A DNA stretch of 64,000 bases. Source: a virus. The translations under genes and the position numbers were made by a program. Positions 1 to 7,845 of this stretch are shown one piece after another. Location of the stretch: IMG/VR virus record IMGVR_UViG_3300025840_003418, positions 62,001 to 126,000 of that record; one strand, written 5' to 3'. The notes under the pieces were generated by a model. It saw only the letters and a program-made list of their open reading frames with translations. It was not told where the DNA came from and did no database searches. Numbering within the stretch: position 1 is the first letter of the stretch; every line of letters starts with the position of its first letter.

Positions 1-2
1 AC

Positions 3-1037
3 ACACTAAAGGCTGTTAAAAGATTTAATATGGGTCTAAATAATATCGAAAAAACCTATGCTGAATGTAATAAACACGGAATACGTCATTATACCGAACT
101 AGTTCTAGGATTACCCTATGAAACTAAAGATACATATATTAATGGTCTTATGAAACTTTTAGAGTTAGGACAACATAACAGTGTAAAAACATATCTAGCA
201 ACTGTTATACCTAATAGCGAAATGGATGACCCTGCATATCAAGAAAAATACGGAATAAAGCTTATACATCCTAAAGACCTATATAGACGTCCTGAAGAAA
301 GGATTTGGGACGAAGAAGACGGTAGTGAAGAAGTAATTGCAATGGTTAGTGCTACTAATACAGCATCTTCACAAGATCTTGCAGATTGTTTAAGTTTTAG
401 TTGGGTTTTAACTCAATTTCATTATGCAGGATATAGTCAAATAGTTGCACAATATCTTAACAATATTGCAGGTGTTTCTTATAGAGAATTTTACGATTTT
501 ATGTACGAAGAAATAAAATCAGACGAATGGATCGGAGGTTTACAAAAAGATGTGGAAGAAATAATGCTTGCATATCTAGTAAACGGAGAAATTCCTCCAG
601 AGAGTAAGTGGGGAAATATTGTAGCCCTTACGTTACCAGAAAGTTATGGTACTCAAGAGTTCTTTGCTCATAAAGATTATGTGATTAATTTAGTAATTAA
701 GATTGCAAATAAATTAATTCAGTTACCTAAGTGTATAGAAGATTTACAATATGCATTTATGAAAGACGAAAATAAAGAGTATCCGTACTTTGTAAATAGT
801 ACCGTTGATATTGATAGATGGACTGAATATGATTGCGTATACGAAGTTAGAGATAGATCAAAAGTAAGCCATCAAACAGATCAAATGTATAAAAAGTTTT
901 TACATAAGACCGATCTATATAATACCACCAATCCCTATAAGCACATAAGTACAAGTGAGATTACTAAAGAACAAGAAAAATCATTACAGCCAGTAAGTTT
1001 AGTAGACAGTAAGGTAGAGGAAGGTAGTTTTCATTGA
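3..1037 (+). CDS. Radical SAM protein, C-terminal part (5' end outside window)
   Basis: The frame is open to the left edge, so the N-terminus with the CxxxCxxC cluster is missing. The visible part has the late radical SAM barrel signature: 'TLKAVKRFNMG' before the first methionine and 'ELVLGLPYET', the usual GLPgET strand of B12-type and related radical SAM enzymes. About 200 residues of unassigned C-terminal domain follow, rich in aromatic and acidic residues. The ATG at position 30 is probably internal, because homologous sequence continues upstream of it. The stop overlaps the TTG start of the next radical SAM gene, so the two are probably co-translated. The substrate is unknown. The family call is fairly safe; subfamily and function are not. 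Confidence 0.72.
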   Translation, partial: TLKAVKRFNMGLNNIEKTYAECNKHGIRHYTELVLGLPYETKDTYINGLMKLLELGQHNSVKTYLATVIPNSEMDDPAYQEKYGIKLIHPKDLYRRPEERIWDEEDGSEEVIAMVSATNTASSQDLADCLSFSWVLTQFHYAGYSQIVAQYLNNIAGVSYREFYDFMYEEIKSDEWIGGLQKDVEEIMLAYLVNGEIPPESKWGNIVALTLPESYGTQEFFAHKDYVINLVIKIANKLIQLPKCIEDLQYAFMKDENKEYPYFVNSTVDIDRWTEYDCVYEVRDRSKVSHQTDQMYKKFLHKTDLYNTTNPYKHISTSEITKEQEKSLQPVSLVDSKVEEGSFH

Positions 1038-2212
1038 CACAATTTACAGAACAAGCCATTGATCAAATCTTTAAGTACATTGGTAACAGAAAAATATTAG
1101 ATCCTACAGTTTCACTTTGTCATCATTGCCATAGTCATATTCCTGCCTATAGGATGGAAGAAGACGGAATGATTTATCTAGTTAAATATTGTAATGAACA
1201 TGGGGTTCAAAAATATATAATAGAAACTAGTGCAGAATTTTATTATGGTTTGATGAAATCTATGGAAGATCCTAGGTTTAATATGTCTGGAGGTTTATTA
1301 ATAGAAACAACAGACAGATGTAATTTAGATTGTCCCCATTGCTATCATTTGCCTGATAACGATTCAGCAGATGTAAATAGACAAATATTAATAGATACAA
1401 TTAAAACATTTCCCATAGATAAACCAGGAGACGGTATACATAGAATTATATTAGCAGGAGCTGAACCTACTTTACGTCCAGACTTTCCACAACTGTGTGC
1501 AGAAGTAAGCGAAATACACGAAACTCTGCATCCGGCTGTAATGACCAATGGCATTCGATTTAATAATACAAGATGGCTTAAAGAATCAAAAGCAGCAGGA
1601 TTAGTTTCTGTAAACGTAGGATTAAATCATCCTTCATACCATAATCATAAAGTAATTAGAAATAAACAAGAAACTGCAATTAACAATATCTTTGAACAAG
1701 ATTTAGATATGGGGTACATTAGTTATACAATGATAGAAATGAACGAATTACCTGATATCCTACAAGAAATTATTAATTCACCGTGGCATCCCCAAACTTT
1801 CAGAGTGCGCTTAGGAAGCGAAATAGGCAGAAATGCAACACAGAATGTTTATAGACTAAGCACCTTATATTATGCTGCTAAGGAATGGTGCGAAAAAAAC
1901 AATAAAAGCTTTATTGATATAAACCCTGCAGATAACAATATCTACCATATGATGGTAGACATTGAAGGAAAAATAGTAAGACTAATACAATGGTGTGACG
2001 AAACTAATATAGATATGGAAGAATTACGCACAGGGCCTTGGAATTATTTTGTTCCACATGATGGTATAACAAATTTCCTACATCAAATAATACGTAGAGA
2101 TACTGCAACTAACAAAGGTTTAGAACTTCCAGATAAAGTTCCTGCTAGATATAATTATAAACCTAACATCGAATACGATAAGTCAAAACCTGATTTACTA
2201 AAATTGTATTAA
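1034..2212 (+). CDS. Radical SAM enzyme with N-terminal cysteine-pair region (MJ0619/Tes-like architecture)
   Basis: The cluster motif CNLDCPHC (C96, C100, C103) binds the 4Fe-4S/SAM centre. Before it lies a short metal-binding-like segment with CHHC at residues 29-32 and 'YCNEHG' about 30 residues later. This layout, a small cysteine-rich head with a C..HG step followed by the radical SAM barrel, recalls the MJ0619/tetraether-synthase type of radical SAM proteins, which act on lipids or pterin-like substrates; that parallel is from memory of the family and is not proven here. 'AGAEPT' stands in for the usual GGEP motif. Translation probably starts at TTG 1034, 4 bases inside the previous gene, with AGGAAGG just upstream. 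Length is 392 residues. Substrate unknown. Confidence 0.75.
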   Translation: MTQFTEQAIDQIFKYIGNRKILDPTVSLCHHCHSHIPAYRMEEDGMIYLVKYCNEHGVQKYIIETSAEFYYGLMKSMEDPRFNMSGGLLIETTDRCNLDCPHCYHLPDNDSADVNRQILIDTIKTFPIDKPGDGIHRIILAGAEPTLRPDFPQLCAEVSEIHETLHPAVMTNGIRFNNTRWLKESKAAGLVSVNVGLNHPSYHNHKVIRNKQETAINNIFEQDLDMGYISYTMIEMNELPDILQEIINSPWHPQTFRVRLGSEIGRNATQNVYRLSTLYYAAKEWCEKNNKSFIDINPADNNIYHMMVDIEGKIVRLIQWCDETNIDMEELRTGPWNYFVPHDGITNFLHQIIRRDTATNKGLELPDKVPARYNYKPNIEYDKSKPDLLKLY

Positions 2213-2218
2213 CCATAA

Positions 2219-2226
2219 TATAAATA
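2219..2226 (+). promoter_or_regulatory. Exact TATAAATA late-promoter box, possible leaderless start
   Basis: TATAAATA, the exact T4 late box, sits in the 18-base gap after the radical SAM gene and ends 5 bases before the ATG pair at 2231/2234. There is no Shine-Dalgarno sequence between box and ATG. If used, the transcript would begin at about the start codon. In such AT-rich DNA a chance match is quite possible. Confidence 0.35.
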
Positions 2227-2230
2227 TTTT

Positions 2231-3100
2231 ATGATGGAAAAAATAGTCATTTCAGGTTGCAGCGTAACTGCTGGTATAGAACTTTGGGAAGAAAAAAATA
2301 TTCCAGAATATTCTAAATTATCAACACCTGAAAATCAAAAAGTAAATTTTTCACACAAAAAAGGTAGTGTTGTATTTGACAAATTAAATGCATTTAATAC
2401 TAAAAATATTAAACAGAATGTACCTCGAGAAGAAATTGTTGCGTATAACAAAAAATTTGCATATCCGTCATTGTTAAGTAAAAACTTACAAGTACCAGTC
2501 GATAATATTGCTGAGCAAGGAATTTCTAACAAAGAAATTGCTCTTCGAACATTAAAATATTTTCCTAAAGATTATTACACAAATACTATAGCAATTATAC
2601 AAATAACAACCCATAATCGAATGTTGTTGACTTATTCTCAAACTGAAGCTGGAAGTGTTGTTTTACAACCTACTCAACCTATTCATTTTTTATCTAGAAC
2701 GCAAAATAATATTTTGCAAGAATACTTTTTTGAGTTTTTTAGCGAATCTCTAACTATGCAAGAAGACTATATGTCTATACTTTACACAATACATAAATTA
2801 AATTTAAAAAATATAATTTGTTATGTATTGCCGATTTCATCGTCTAAACTAAATCAACCACATGGCGAATATCATTATAAAGTTAACGACAATATTACAA
2901 TAACACATACAGATAATTCTTTTGATTTAAGTTCAGTAGAAAATATGTTACTTAATGATATGAATCATTTTAAATTATCAGAGCAGTCTTTAGAAGAAAT
3001 TAGTAATTATTGCTATTTGCCTCATTACCATTTTTCACATAATGCTCATAAGTTAATAAGCGAACACATATCTGAAAGAATAAAATGTTTGCATTTTTAA
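2231..3100 (+). CDS. SGNH-hydrolase-like protein
   Basis: The N-terminus 'VISGCSVTAG' matches the G-x-S block I of SGNH/GDSL hydrolases in the GCSxTxG form common in marine phages. The C-terminus 'HYHFSHNAHKLISEHI' matches the block V region, with a histidine in the position expected for the catalytic His; the usual Asp three residues before it is not obvious. It is one of three such proteins in the window, the others lying in the minus-strand cassette. Family members are esterases or acyl transferases acting on lipids and glycans; the substrate here is unknown. Length is 289 residues. No signal peptide is visible, so it probably acts in the cytoplasm. Either ATG of the ATGATG pair could be used, and neither has a clear ribosome binding site. 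Confidence 0.6.
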   Translation: MMEKIVISGCSVTAGIELWEEKNIPEYSKLSTPENQKVNFSHKKGSVVFDKLNAFNTKNIKQNVPREEIVAYNKKFAYPSLLSKNLQVPVDNIAEQGISNKEIALRTLKYFPKDYYTNTIAIIQITTHNRMLLTYSQTEAGSVVLQPTQPIHFLSRTQNNILQEYFFEFFSESLTMQEDYMSILYTIHKLNLKNIICYVLPISSSKLNQPHGEYHYKVNDNITITHTDNSFDLSSVENMLLNDMNHFKLSEQSLEEISNYCYLPHYHFSHNAHKLISEHISERIKCLHF

Positions 3101-3177
3101 AATCAATATATTTAAGAATTAAATATAGAAAAAAAATTAAATCTCTTAAGAAAAGAACAAGATATATTTATAAATAG
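3085..3177 (+). CDS. Possible 30-residue basic peptide
   Basis: A short frame opens with ATG inside the last codons of the SGNH-like gene and fills most of the otherwise empty 102-base gap. The peptide has a short hydrophobic start (MFAFLKSIYL) followed by a strongly basic stretch ending RYIYK. Small basic peptides of this form (K/R-rich, ending in an FIYK-like tail) occur next to accessory genes in marine T4-like phages; this is recalled, not checked. There is no strong ribosome binding site, but it could be coupled to the upstream stop. The same DNA is also open in the frame of the next gene, so this call is tentative. Confidence 0.35.
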   Translation: MFAFLKSIYLRIKYRKKIKSLKKRTRYIYK

Positions 3178-3202
3178 ACTTGTTAAATTTAAAGGAAAAG
3201 AA

Positions 3203-3874
3203 TTGTTTAACAATATTGCATACTTGCCAATCGACATAGAAGTTGATTTACCTAACGAATCTGAAATATTAGAACATTTTCATGCAATAGGAGCTATTTC
3301 AGATCACATGCCGTGTGCTAGTGGATTATGGAAAACTTATCCTATATTTGGAAGAATGCTAAGAGACGAATGGAATGACGTCGATATATATCAATACCAT
3401 AAAAAACATTCAAGTGTATTAATGGATAGCATTGGACAATACTACGATAGTTTTGATACTAAATTTCCGCAAATTGCTTCCGTTATAGATCAATTACCGT
3501 ATAAACAACTAAGTTTAGTAATGGCATTAGAACAAACAAGTGATGTACCGATTCATAAAGATAGAGAAGATTTTGAAATAGTCGACGATGATACAAAATT
3601 ATTAGACCCAAAGCGTTATAATATACTACTTACAAAACACGAATACAAAAGTTTTTTTCTTTCTGAAAATGATAACGGTGATAAAATTTATCCTAAAATA
3701 GATAAAGGTAATCCTGTGTTTTGTTTATCACACGACAAATACTATCACGGTGCTACAATGGCTGGGCCAGGAAAGGTCATGGTAGCAATCGGTGGAATAA
3801 TTGATGTGGAAAAACATAATGCGCTATTAGAACAAAGTTTTAACAAATTTAAAGATCAATCTATTACTTTTTGA
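3203..3874 (+). CDS. 2-oxoglutarate/Fe(II)-oxygenase-like (aspartyl/asparaginyl hydroxylase type) protein
   Basis: 'VPIHKDRED' gives a His-x-Asp pair, and 'LSHDKYYHGA' about 75 residues later gives a distal His. This is the HxD...H iron facial triad on a small cupin-like fold of 223 residues. The arrangement fits phage-encoded aspartyl/asparaginyl-hydroxylase-like oxygenases, which oxidise protein side chains or small molecules. Translation probably starts at TTG 3203 with AAAGGAAAAG just upstream. The frame is open back to 3116 without ATG, GTG or TTG, so a longer protein from a rare start cannot be excluded. It converges with the methyltransferase gene; the two coding ends overlap by 19 bases. 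Substrate unknown. Confidence 0.55.
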   Translation: MFNNIAYLPIDIEVDLPNESEILEHFHAIGAISDHMPCASGLWKTYPIFGRMLRDEWNDVDIYQYHKKHSSVLMDSIGQYYDSFDTKFPQIASVIDQLPYKQLSLVMALEQTSDVPIHKDREDFEIVDDDTKLLDPKRYNILLTKHEYKSFFLSENDNGDKIYPKIDKGNPVFCLSHDKYYHGATMAGPGKVMVAIGGIIDVEKHNALLEQSFNKFKDQSITF

Positions 3875-4458
3875 CCAATAAGCATAAATCTTTTATACTT
3901 TTCAGTTTGCAACTCTGCTTTCCATGTAACATAAATCTTACTCATTTCTACGAAGTCTTCTAAGTCAGTAGCACATCTTATATGCTCATCTAAATCAAAA
4001 TAGTCGTTACTCTGTAATACTATCATAGCCTGTTCTGGTATGTTACTTAACCAAGTTTCATACTGCTGTTGATTAATATGTTCACAACTTGTGTTGATTA
4101 CTAAATGTGCATCGTACTTGTAGTTGCACATGTCAGCGGTTACTGCTTTGAATTTGCCTTCCATTTCATAACGCTTGTTTACAGTGTTTGCAATTTCTTC
4201 GCAAGTAGGATCTATATCAACGCTAATAATACTTTTAATATCCGGACGAGCATTAAAAAGAATACTTGCCAACACTCCGTTCCACCCTCCGAATATTACT
4301 ATATCTTTTAAACCTATGTACCAATTGTTTAAATGATCACTAAGCCAAACTTTACTTCGAACTTGTCCTTTCCAAAAACTTTCGAGTGTGCGATATCTAT
4401 CTTCGCTATTACGGATTGCATCCATCCAAAACAATACATCTTCTATTTCAACTTTCAT
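3856..4458 (-). CDS. SAM-dependent methyltransferase-like protein
   Basis: A 200-residue class I methyltransferase fold is suggested by 'VIFGGWNGVLAS' (glycine-rich motif I) followed by 'IISVDIDP' (acidic end of strand 2) and 'DAHLVINTSCEH' (motif IV position). The motif I loop is GGWNG rather than the usual GxGxG, but the spacing is right. Its ATG overlaps the stop of the radical SAM gene by the ATGA arrangement, so the two are coupled and may act on the same substrate. The last 19 coding bases overlap the convergent oxygenase gene. It is the last gene of the minus-strand cassette. The methyl acceptor is unknown. Confidence 0.65.
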   Translation of the reverse strand: MKVEIEDVLFWMDAIRNSEDRYRTLESFWKGQVRSKVWLSDHLNNWYIGLKDIVIFGGWNGVLASILFNARPDIKSIISVDIDPTCEEIANTVNKRYEMEGKFKAVTADMCNYKYDAHLVINTSCEHINQQQYETWLSNIPEQAMIVLQSNDYFDLDEHIRCATDLEDFVEMSKIYVTWKAELQTEKYKRFMLIGQKVID

Positions 4459-5471
4459 ATTTTTACCTTAGGAATCTTTGAGTCAGCACTGCTTACACAA
4501 GTATCAGTAACACATTTAGATGGTGCCTTAAACAGCGTAAAACCGTCTTGTAGTGTGCCTAACGGTTCTTCACTACAACTATAACTCCGCTTTACTTCAT
4601 TACCTCTTATAACGCATCCTTGATATCCTGCATTACAAGTCCATCCTTTAAACTTATTAAAACCAAAGGCATTGAATCGCTCGGCTTGATCAACATTATA
4701 TATGTTACCTGCATCATCTTGTAATTCTACTTGGTATAAAGGAATTATTTTTTTATATCTATCTGGGATTCTTTGGGGGAATCCTGTTTGCATCTGTCTA
4801 AGTTGGCTTGGTGTATATCCATGTACCACGAAGGAGGCAGTGGGGTCGGATTGTGGTTTGAGAGTGACATTAATACCTCGGGCGGCAAATCGTTCACAGC
4901 GTTCGTAAAGTTCCTCAAACCTTTCTGGCACCATGACTTGATTGATTGTAACAAATACTTCATTATCAGCTAATAAGAGACACTTATCTCCAAACTCCTG
5001 TTCATTAGCAAACTCAGCGTGGTAACTCGCTGTGATGCTTTTTCTTTGCAGTGTGTCTGTGTTAAGTATCCACTTGTTCCACCATTTCACACCTGGTGAT
5101 AGATTTGTGGTCATATGAATACTTTGGTATTCGGGTGCTGTATCCCTACAGTAATGATCTATGATCTCCCCAAAGTATTTATACGCTGTAGGCTCGCCTC
5201 CGCTGAACGAAAAATGAAAATCTGTAAAACCGTTATCTCTTGCCTGTGCCTTGATACTATCTAGTGTGTGTAAGTACAATTCTAGATCTTGGTGGTCAGG
5301 GGTACTAGATCTAGCGTATGGCCAGCAATAACTGCATGAATAATTACAAAATCTAGCCAGTATCCAAGAAACTGTGAAAAGATGGCTCTTTAGGAGTGTC
5401 TTCTGTCCAAATTGGGTAATTTTATCCCAGGGTATTGTTTGAAAATTGTTCATACAACCAATCAAAATCAT
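4455..5471 (-). CDS. Radical SAM protein
   Basis: CNYSCSYC (C42, C46, C49 counted from the first ATG) is the 4Fe-4S/SAM motif, followed by 'FSGGEPTAY', the GGEP strand that contacts the SAM amino group. The compact barrel and the tail with further cysteines ('CNAGYQGCVI', 'YSCSEEP', 'CVTDTC') suggest a SPASM/twitch-like auxiliary cluster region, as in radical SAM enzymes that modify peptides or sugars. The first ATG overlaps the upstream gene by 50 bases; a second ATG at 5453 also fits, and neither has a good ribosome binding site. It is coupled to the methyltransferase by ATGA. Substrate unknown. Confidence 0.78.
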   Translation of the reverse strand: MILIGCMNNFQTIPWDKITQFGQKTLLKSHLFTVSWILARFCNYSCSYCWPYARSSTPDHQDLELYLHTLDSIKAQARDNGFTDFHFSFSGGEPTAYKYFGEIIDHYCRDTAPEYQSIHMTTNLSPGVKWWNKWILNTDTLQRKSITASYHAEFANEQEFGDKCLLLADNEVFVTINQVMVPERFEELYERCERFAARGINVTLKPQSDPTASFVVHGYTPSQLRQMQTGFPQRIPDRYKKIIPLYQVELQDDAGNIYNVDQAERFNAFGFNKFKGWTCNAGYQGCVIRGNEVKRSYSCSEEPLGTLQDGFTLFKAPSKCVTDTCVSSADSKIPKVKI

Positions 5472-6111
5472 TTATTCTACGCAAATCTTGCGGTGATTGT
5501 GCGTGTTTTTCTCCGTATTCTCTGCCTTCTTGGGCGCCGCGTTTTGCTTCATTTCTATAAAGTGCATCTGAAATAGGATTTAGCCACGCCGCCAATCGGT
5601 CTTCAGTTTCAATATTAAGTTGTCCTTGTATAGACTTACTTGATAATTTTGCACATTCTCTAAATGCACTTTTCCAAGTGTTAAACGGATCTGTATTAAA
5701 TGCAGTAATGTTACTTATTTCGTTCATTACTCGAAAATTGTCGCTAATACTTGTAGTCATGTCAGGCTTACTTGTATCCATGTTTATTGTCATACGTCTA
5801 GGAAAAAGTTTTACACCGCCGTAGCCGTACTCTAAACCATTTATAGGATTCTTACTGCGCCAAACGTGTACATGATCTAACTGATGATCTGGAACTTCAT
5901 AATCAAAATTAAAGGAATCTAAAACCTGTGCATCACCGTCAACAATCCAAAACATTTTAGTAAAACATTTCTTTGCAGCAGCAATGTGTGCCTGATGTAT
6001 TCCTTTTACTCCGTCAACAGGCTTAGTCATAGGAAATCGTTCTTTTAGTGCAGCATAATTTTCAGCAGCATTAGGTTCTTTATAACTTATAAAAACAATG
6101 TCATACATCAA
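5422..6111 (-). CDS. GT-A-like glycosyltransferase, paralogue of 19145-20074
   Basis: The N-terminus 'DIVFISYKEPNAAENYAAL' and the 'WIVDGDAQV' segment, a DxD-type nucleotide-sugar/metal motif, point to a GT-A fold. 'NPINGLEYGYGGVKLFP' follows. The same succession (FLSYDEPNAEKNY, VDADN, NVINGLVYGNGGLKCWP) occurs in the gene at 19145-20074, so the two are paralogues within one cassette. It is 229 residues long against 309 for its sister, shorter at the C-terminus. It lies between a HAD phosphatase gene and a radical SAM gene and overlaps both. Donor and acceptor are unknown. The glycosyltransferase call rests on the DxD motif and context and not on a named family. Confidence 0.6.
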   Translation of the reverse strand: MMYDIVFISYKEPNAAENYAALKERFPMTKPVDGVKGIHQAHIAAAKKCFTKMFWIVDGDAQVLDSFNFDYEVPDHQLDHVHVWRSKNPINGLEYGYGGVKLFPRRMTINMDTSKPDMTTSISDNFRVMNEISNITAFNTDPFNTWKSAFRECAKLSSKSIQGQLNIETEDRLAAWLNPISDALYRNEAKRGAQEGREYGEKHAQSPQDLRRINDFDWLYEQFSNNTLG

Positions 6112-6388
6112 ATATCCAGTCAGCTTTGTCGTCTACCCACACATCATAATGAGGTTTTTGCATCCACAAATTATGATACTTAACTCCCCAAGAAAACAAC
6201 TGTTCTTTAGTTAATGCTGTCCAGTCTATACCTGAATTAGCTCCTCGGGCTGTCCAATAAACTATTGTATGTCCGTCCATATATAATTCGTTAATCTTAG
6301 TTATATGTTCGTAGTTAGGTTTTGAGTTATAGTAATCACTGTCTTTAGTGTAGCATATTGTTCCGTCAATGTCAACTACATATTTCAT
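6101..6388 (-). CDS. Small HAD-family phosphatase of sugar/capsule type
   Basis: 'VVDIDGT' carries the HAD nucleophile D6 and acid/base D8, 'YWTARG' gives motif II (T/S plus R), and 'KPHYDVWVDDKA' supplies the motif III Lys and the motif IV Asp pair. At 95 residues it is a capless mini-HAD of the type found in capsule and LPS clusters, where it removes phosphate from sugar phosphates. Its start overlaps the stop of the cupin gene by ATGA. With the adjoining kinase, nucleotidyltransferase and cupin genes it looks like one step of an activated-sugar pathway. It is shorter than GmhB heptose-bisphosphatase, so equivalence to GmhB is only inference. Confidence 0.75.
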   Translation of the reverse strand: MKYVVDIDGTICYTKDSDYYNSKPNYEHITKINELYMDGHTIVYWTARGANSGIDWTALTKEQLFSWGVKYHNLWMQKPHYDVWVDDKADWIFDV

Positions 6389-6744
6389 TTTTGACTATCT
6401 CCTTTGGCAACTCTGTAATTATCTTCAACACTGTCTGGTGTACTAACCTCTACTAGTGTACCTGCTTCTAAACAAATTATTTGATGCGGTAGCAATGGAG
6501 GATTATGCCACGAATCTCCTACACGTAATTCATGTACCTCTATATCAGCTGTTCTAGTATCAATCGTACGGACTTCAAAATGTCCTGATAGTACATGCCA
6601 AGTTTCGTCCTTTTCTCGATGAAAATGCATACTAAACTTTGCACCTGTGTTAAAATTTAATAACTTACCGCAGTATAAGTCGTTAGTAGCAAATATTAAT
6701 TCACTACCCCAACCCTTTTCTACATGTCCTTTTAGTCTTTGCAT
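6385..6744 (-). CDS. Cupin, mannose-6-phosphate-isomerase C-domain type
   Basis: A 119-residue single cupin. 'EKGWGSELIFA' resembles the KPWGyE entry strand of type II phosphomannose isomerases, and 'SMHFHREKDETWHVLSG' carries the HxH...E metal-binding motif 1. 'PLLPHQI' carries the motif 2 histidine. Such stand-alone cupins in sugar clusters are isomerases or epimerases of sugar phosphates, or partners of nucleotidyltransferases. It overlaps the kinase gene by 13 bases and the HAD gene by 4. Exact substrate unknown; the fold is secure, the reaction is inferred. Confidence 0.72.
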   Translation of the reverse strand: MQRLKGHVEKGWGSELIFATNDLYCGKLLNFNTGAKFSMHFHREKDETWHVLSGHFEVRTIDTRTADIEVHELRVGDSWHNPPLLPHQIICLEAGTLVEVSTPDSVEDNYRVAKGDSQK

Positions 6745-7529
6745 ATTTCTTCCAATCTCGGAGCATATACGCCTCTATGTTGTACAGAAATTTGGCTAGA
6801 CTTTATTGCAAATTCTATTGCCTTTTCTTTATTATCAGTTAACATATAATATGTAACAAAGGCTGCAAAAAAACTATCTCCTGCACCGGTTACATCGGCT
6901 ATTTCTATTGGTTCTACATGATGAGTAGATGTTGTTTTACCATTTTCTATAACAAGCACATCTTTGTCAGCTCGGGTTACAACTAAACTTTCTGCTTCTG
7001 ATATAGCATCATTATACTCATGTTCGTTTATTTTTACTATACAATTTCTAAATCTTGCAAGATCAGGTTTCTTAGTATCAATAAATATCGGAACAGTTGC
7101 ATTATTAGTTATTTCTTCTATTAAATCATAAGGAACTAACCCTTTGTCATAATCTGGTATTACTATACAGTCATATACGCCAGCATACGACAACTTTACT
7201 TCTTGACTCTTAACCTTTTCATCAACTCTGTAAACTTGCCTATAGGATCCTTTTTCAATATACCTATGTTTGTTTTCTACAACATAAGTTTGCAAATTAA
7301 TATTCTTTACGCCCAATGCTTTAAAGTTTTCTGCAACATTGTAACTCATGCCGTATGCACTTTCAGTATACATAAGATCAAAAATAGGCACAGGTGCTTC
7401 TTGGCTTATACGAGTTACTTTGCCGTAATGATTTAGATCACAACAACCGTCACCTATTATTAATACGTTCAATGACCTTTGTTGAAGAATATCTTGCATC
7501 TCTTTCAAAGAAAAACAGTTCTTTTGCAT
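6732..7529 (-). CDS. PfkB-family sugar kinase, HldE (RfaE) kinase-domain-like
   Basis: 'KVTRISQEAPVPIF' (residues 37-50) is close to the SRISPEAPVPV signature of the heptose-7-phosphate kinase domain of HldE/RfaE. 'ADVTGAGDSF' near residue 211 is the PfkB C-terminal motif with catalytic base D218. The predicted role is phosphorylation of a sugar phosphate at C1, ahead of nucleotidyl transfer. In many bacteria this domain is fused to a nucleotidyltransferase; here the partner is the separate gene directly upstream. At 265 residues it is slightly short for the domain. The ATG at 7529 has AGGAAG at the right distance although it lies 80 bases inside the upstream gene. Substrate specificity is inferred from the signature. 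Confidence 0.8.
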   Translation of the reverse strand: MQKNCFSLKEMQDILQQRSLNVLIIGDGCCDLNHYGKVTRISQEAPVPIFDLMYTESAYGMSYNVAENFKALGVKNINLQTYVVENKHRYIEKGSYRQVYRVDEKVKSQEVKLSYAGVYDCIVIPDYDKGLVPYDLIEEITNNATVPIFIDTKKPDLARFRNCIVKINEHEYNDAISEAESLVVTRADKDVLVIENGKTTSTHHVEPIEIADVTGAGDSFFAAFVTYYMLTDNKEKAIEFAIKSSQISVQHRGVYAPRLEEICKD

Positions 7530-7845
7530 ATTCGCTTCCTATAACTCTTTTATTTACATAGTCTGATCCAACTATCATTAAATCTGGACCATATTCTTTT
7601 ACAGTACTTATGAGCTCGTCGTCTGTTCCAAACAAACTAACTTCGTCAATGAATTTAATGCATTCTAGCATACGCCTGCGTATGTCTTGGTTATTAACAG
7701 GTCTGTCGAAACCTTTGTTTACTTTTATCCTCTCGTCAGTATCTATTGCTACTTTTAAATAGTCGCCTTGGGATTTTGCATATTCAAATAATGCCATGTG
7801 TCCCGGATGCAGTATATCAAAAGTTCCGTTTACAAAAATTTTCAT
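7450..7845 (-). CDS. Cytidylyltransferase-family nucleotidyltransferase (HldE C-domain / TagD-like)
   Basis: 'VNGTFDILHPGH' with H13-x-x-H16 is the HxGH nucleotide-binding motif of the cytidylyltransferase superfamily. 'RYSSTKVIERI' at the end is the TTxxI-type closing motif, and 'VGSDY' fits the sugar/nucleotide loop. At 131 residues it has the size of a single TagD or HldE-C domain. Next to the HldE-kinase-like gene it forms a split version of bifunctional HldE and should transfer CMP or AMP to a sugar or polyol 1-phosphate. It starts by ATGA overlap with the E1-beta-like gene and runs 80 bases past the start of the kinase gene. Which nucleotide it uses cannot be read from the sequence. Confidence 0.82.
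   Translation of the reverse strand: MKIFVNGTFDILHPGHMALFEYAKSQGDYLKVAIDTDERIKVNKGFDRPVNNQDIRRRMLECIKFIDEVSLFGTDDELISTVKEYGPDLMIVGSDYVNKRVIGSEYAKELFFFERDARYSSTKVIERINNR

Noticed and set aside
4333-4584. Plus-strand frame of 83 codons across the methyltransferase/radical SAM junction
   Set aside because: Antisense to two recognisable genes that are coupled by ATGA; no motif and no ribosome binding site.
6732-7529. Fructokinase or adenosine kinase instead of an HldE-type kinase
   Set aside because: The RISQEAPVPIF signature and the neighbouring nucleotidyltransferase fit the heptose-kinase branch better than other PfkB kinases.
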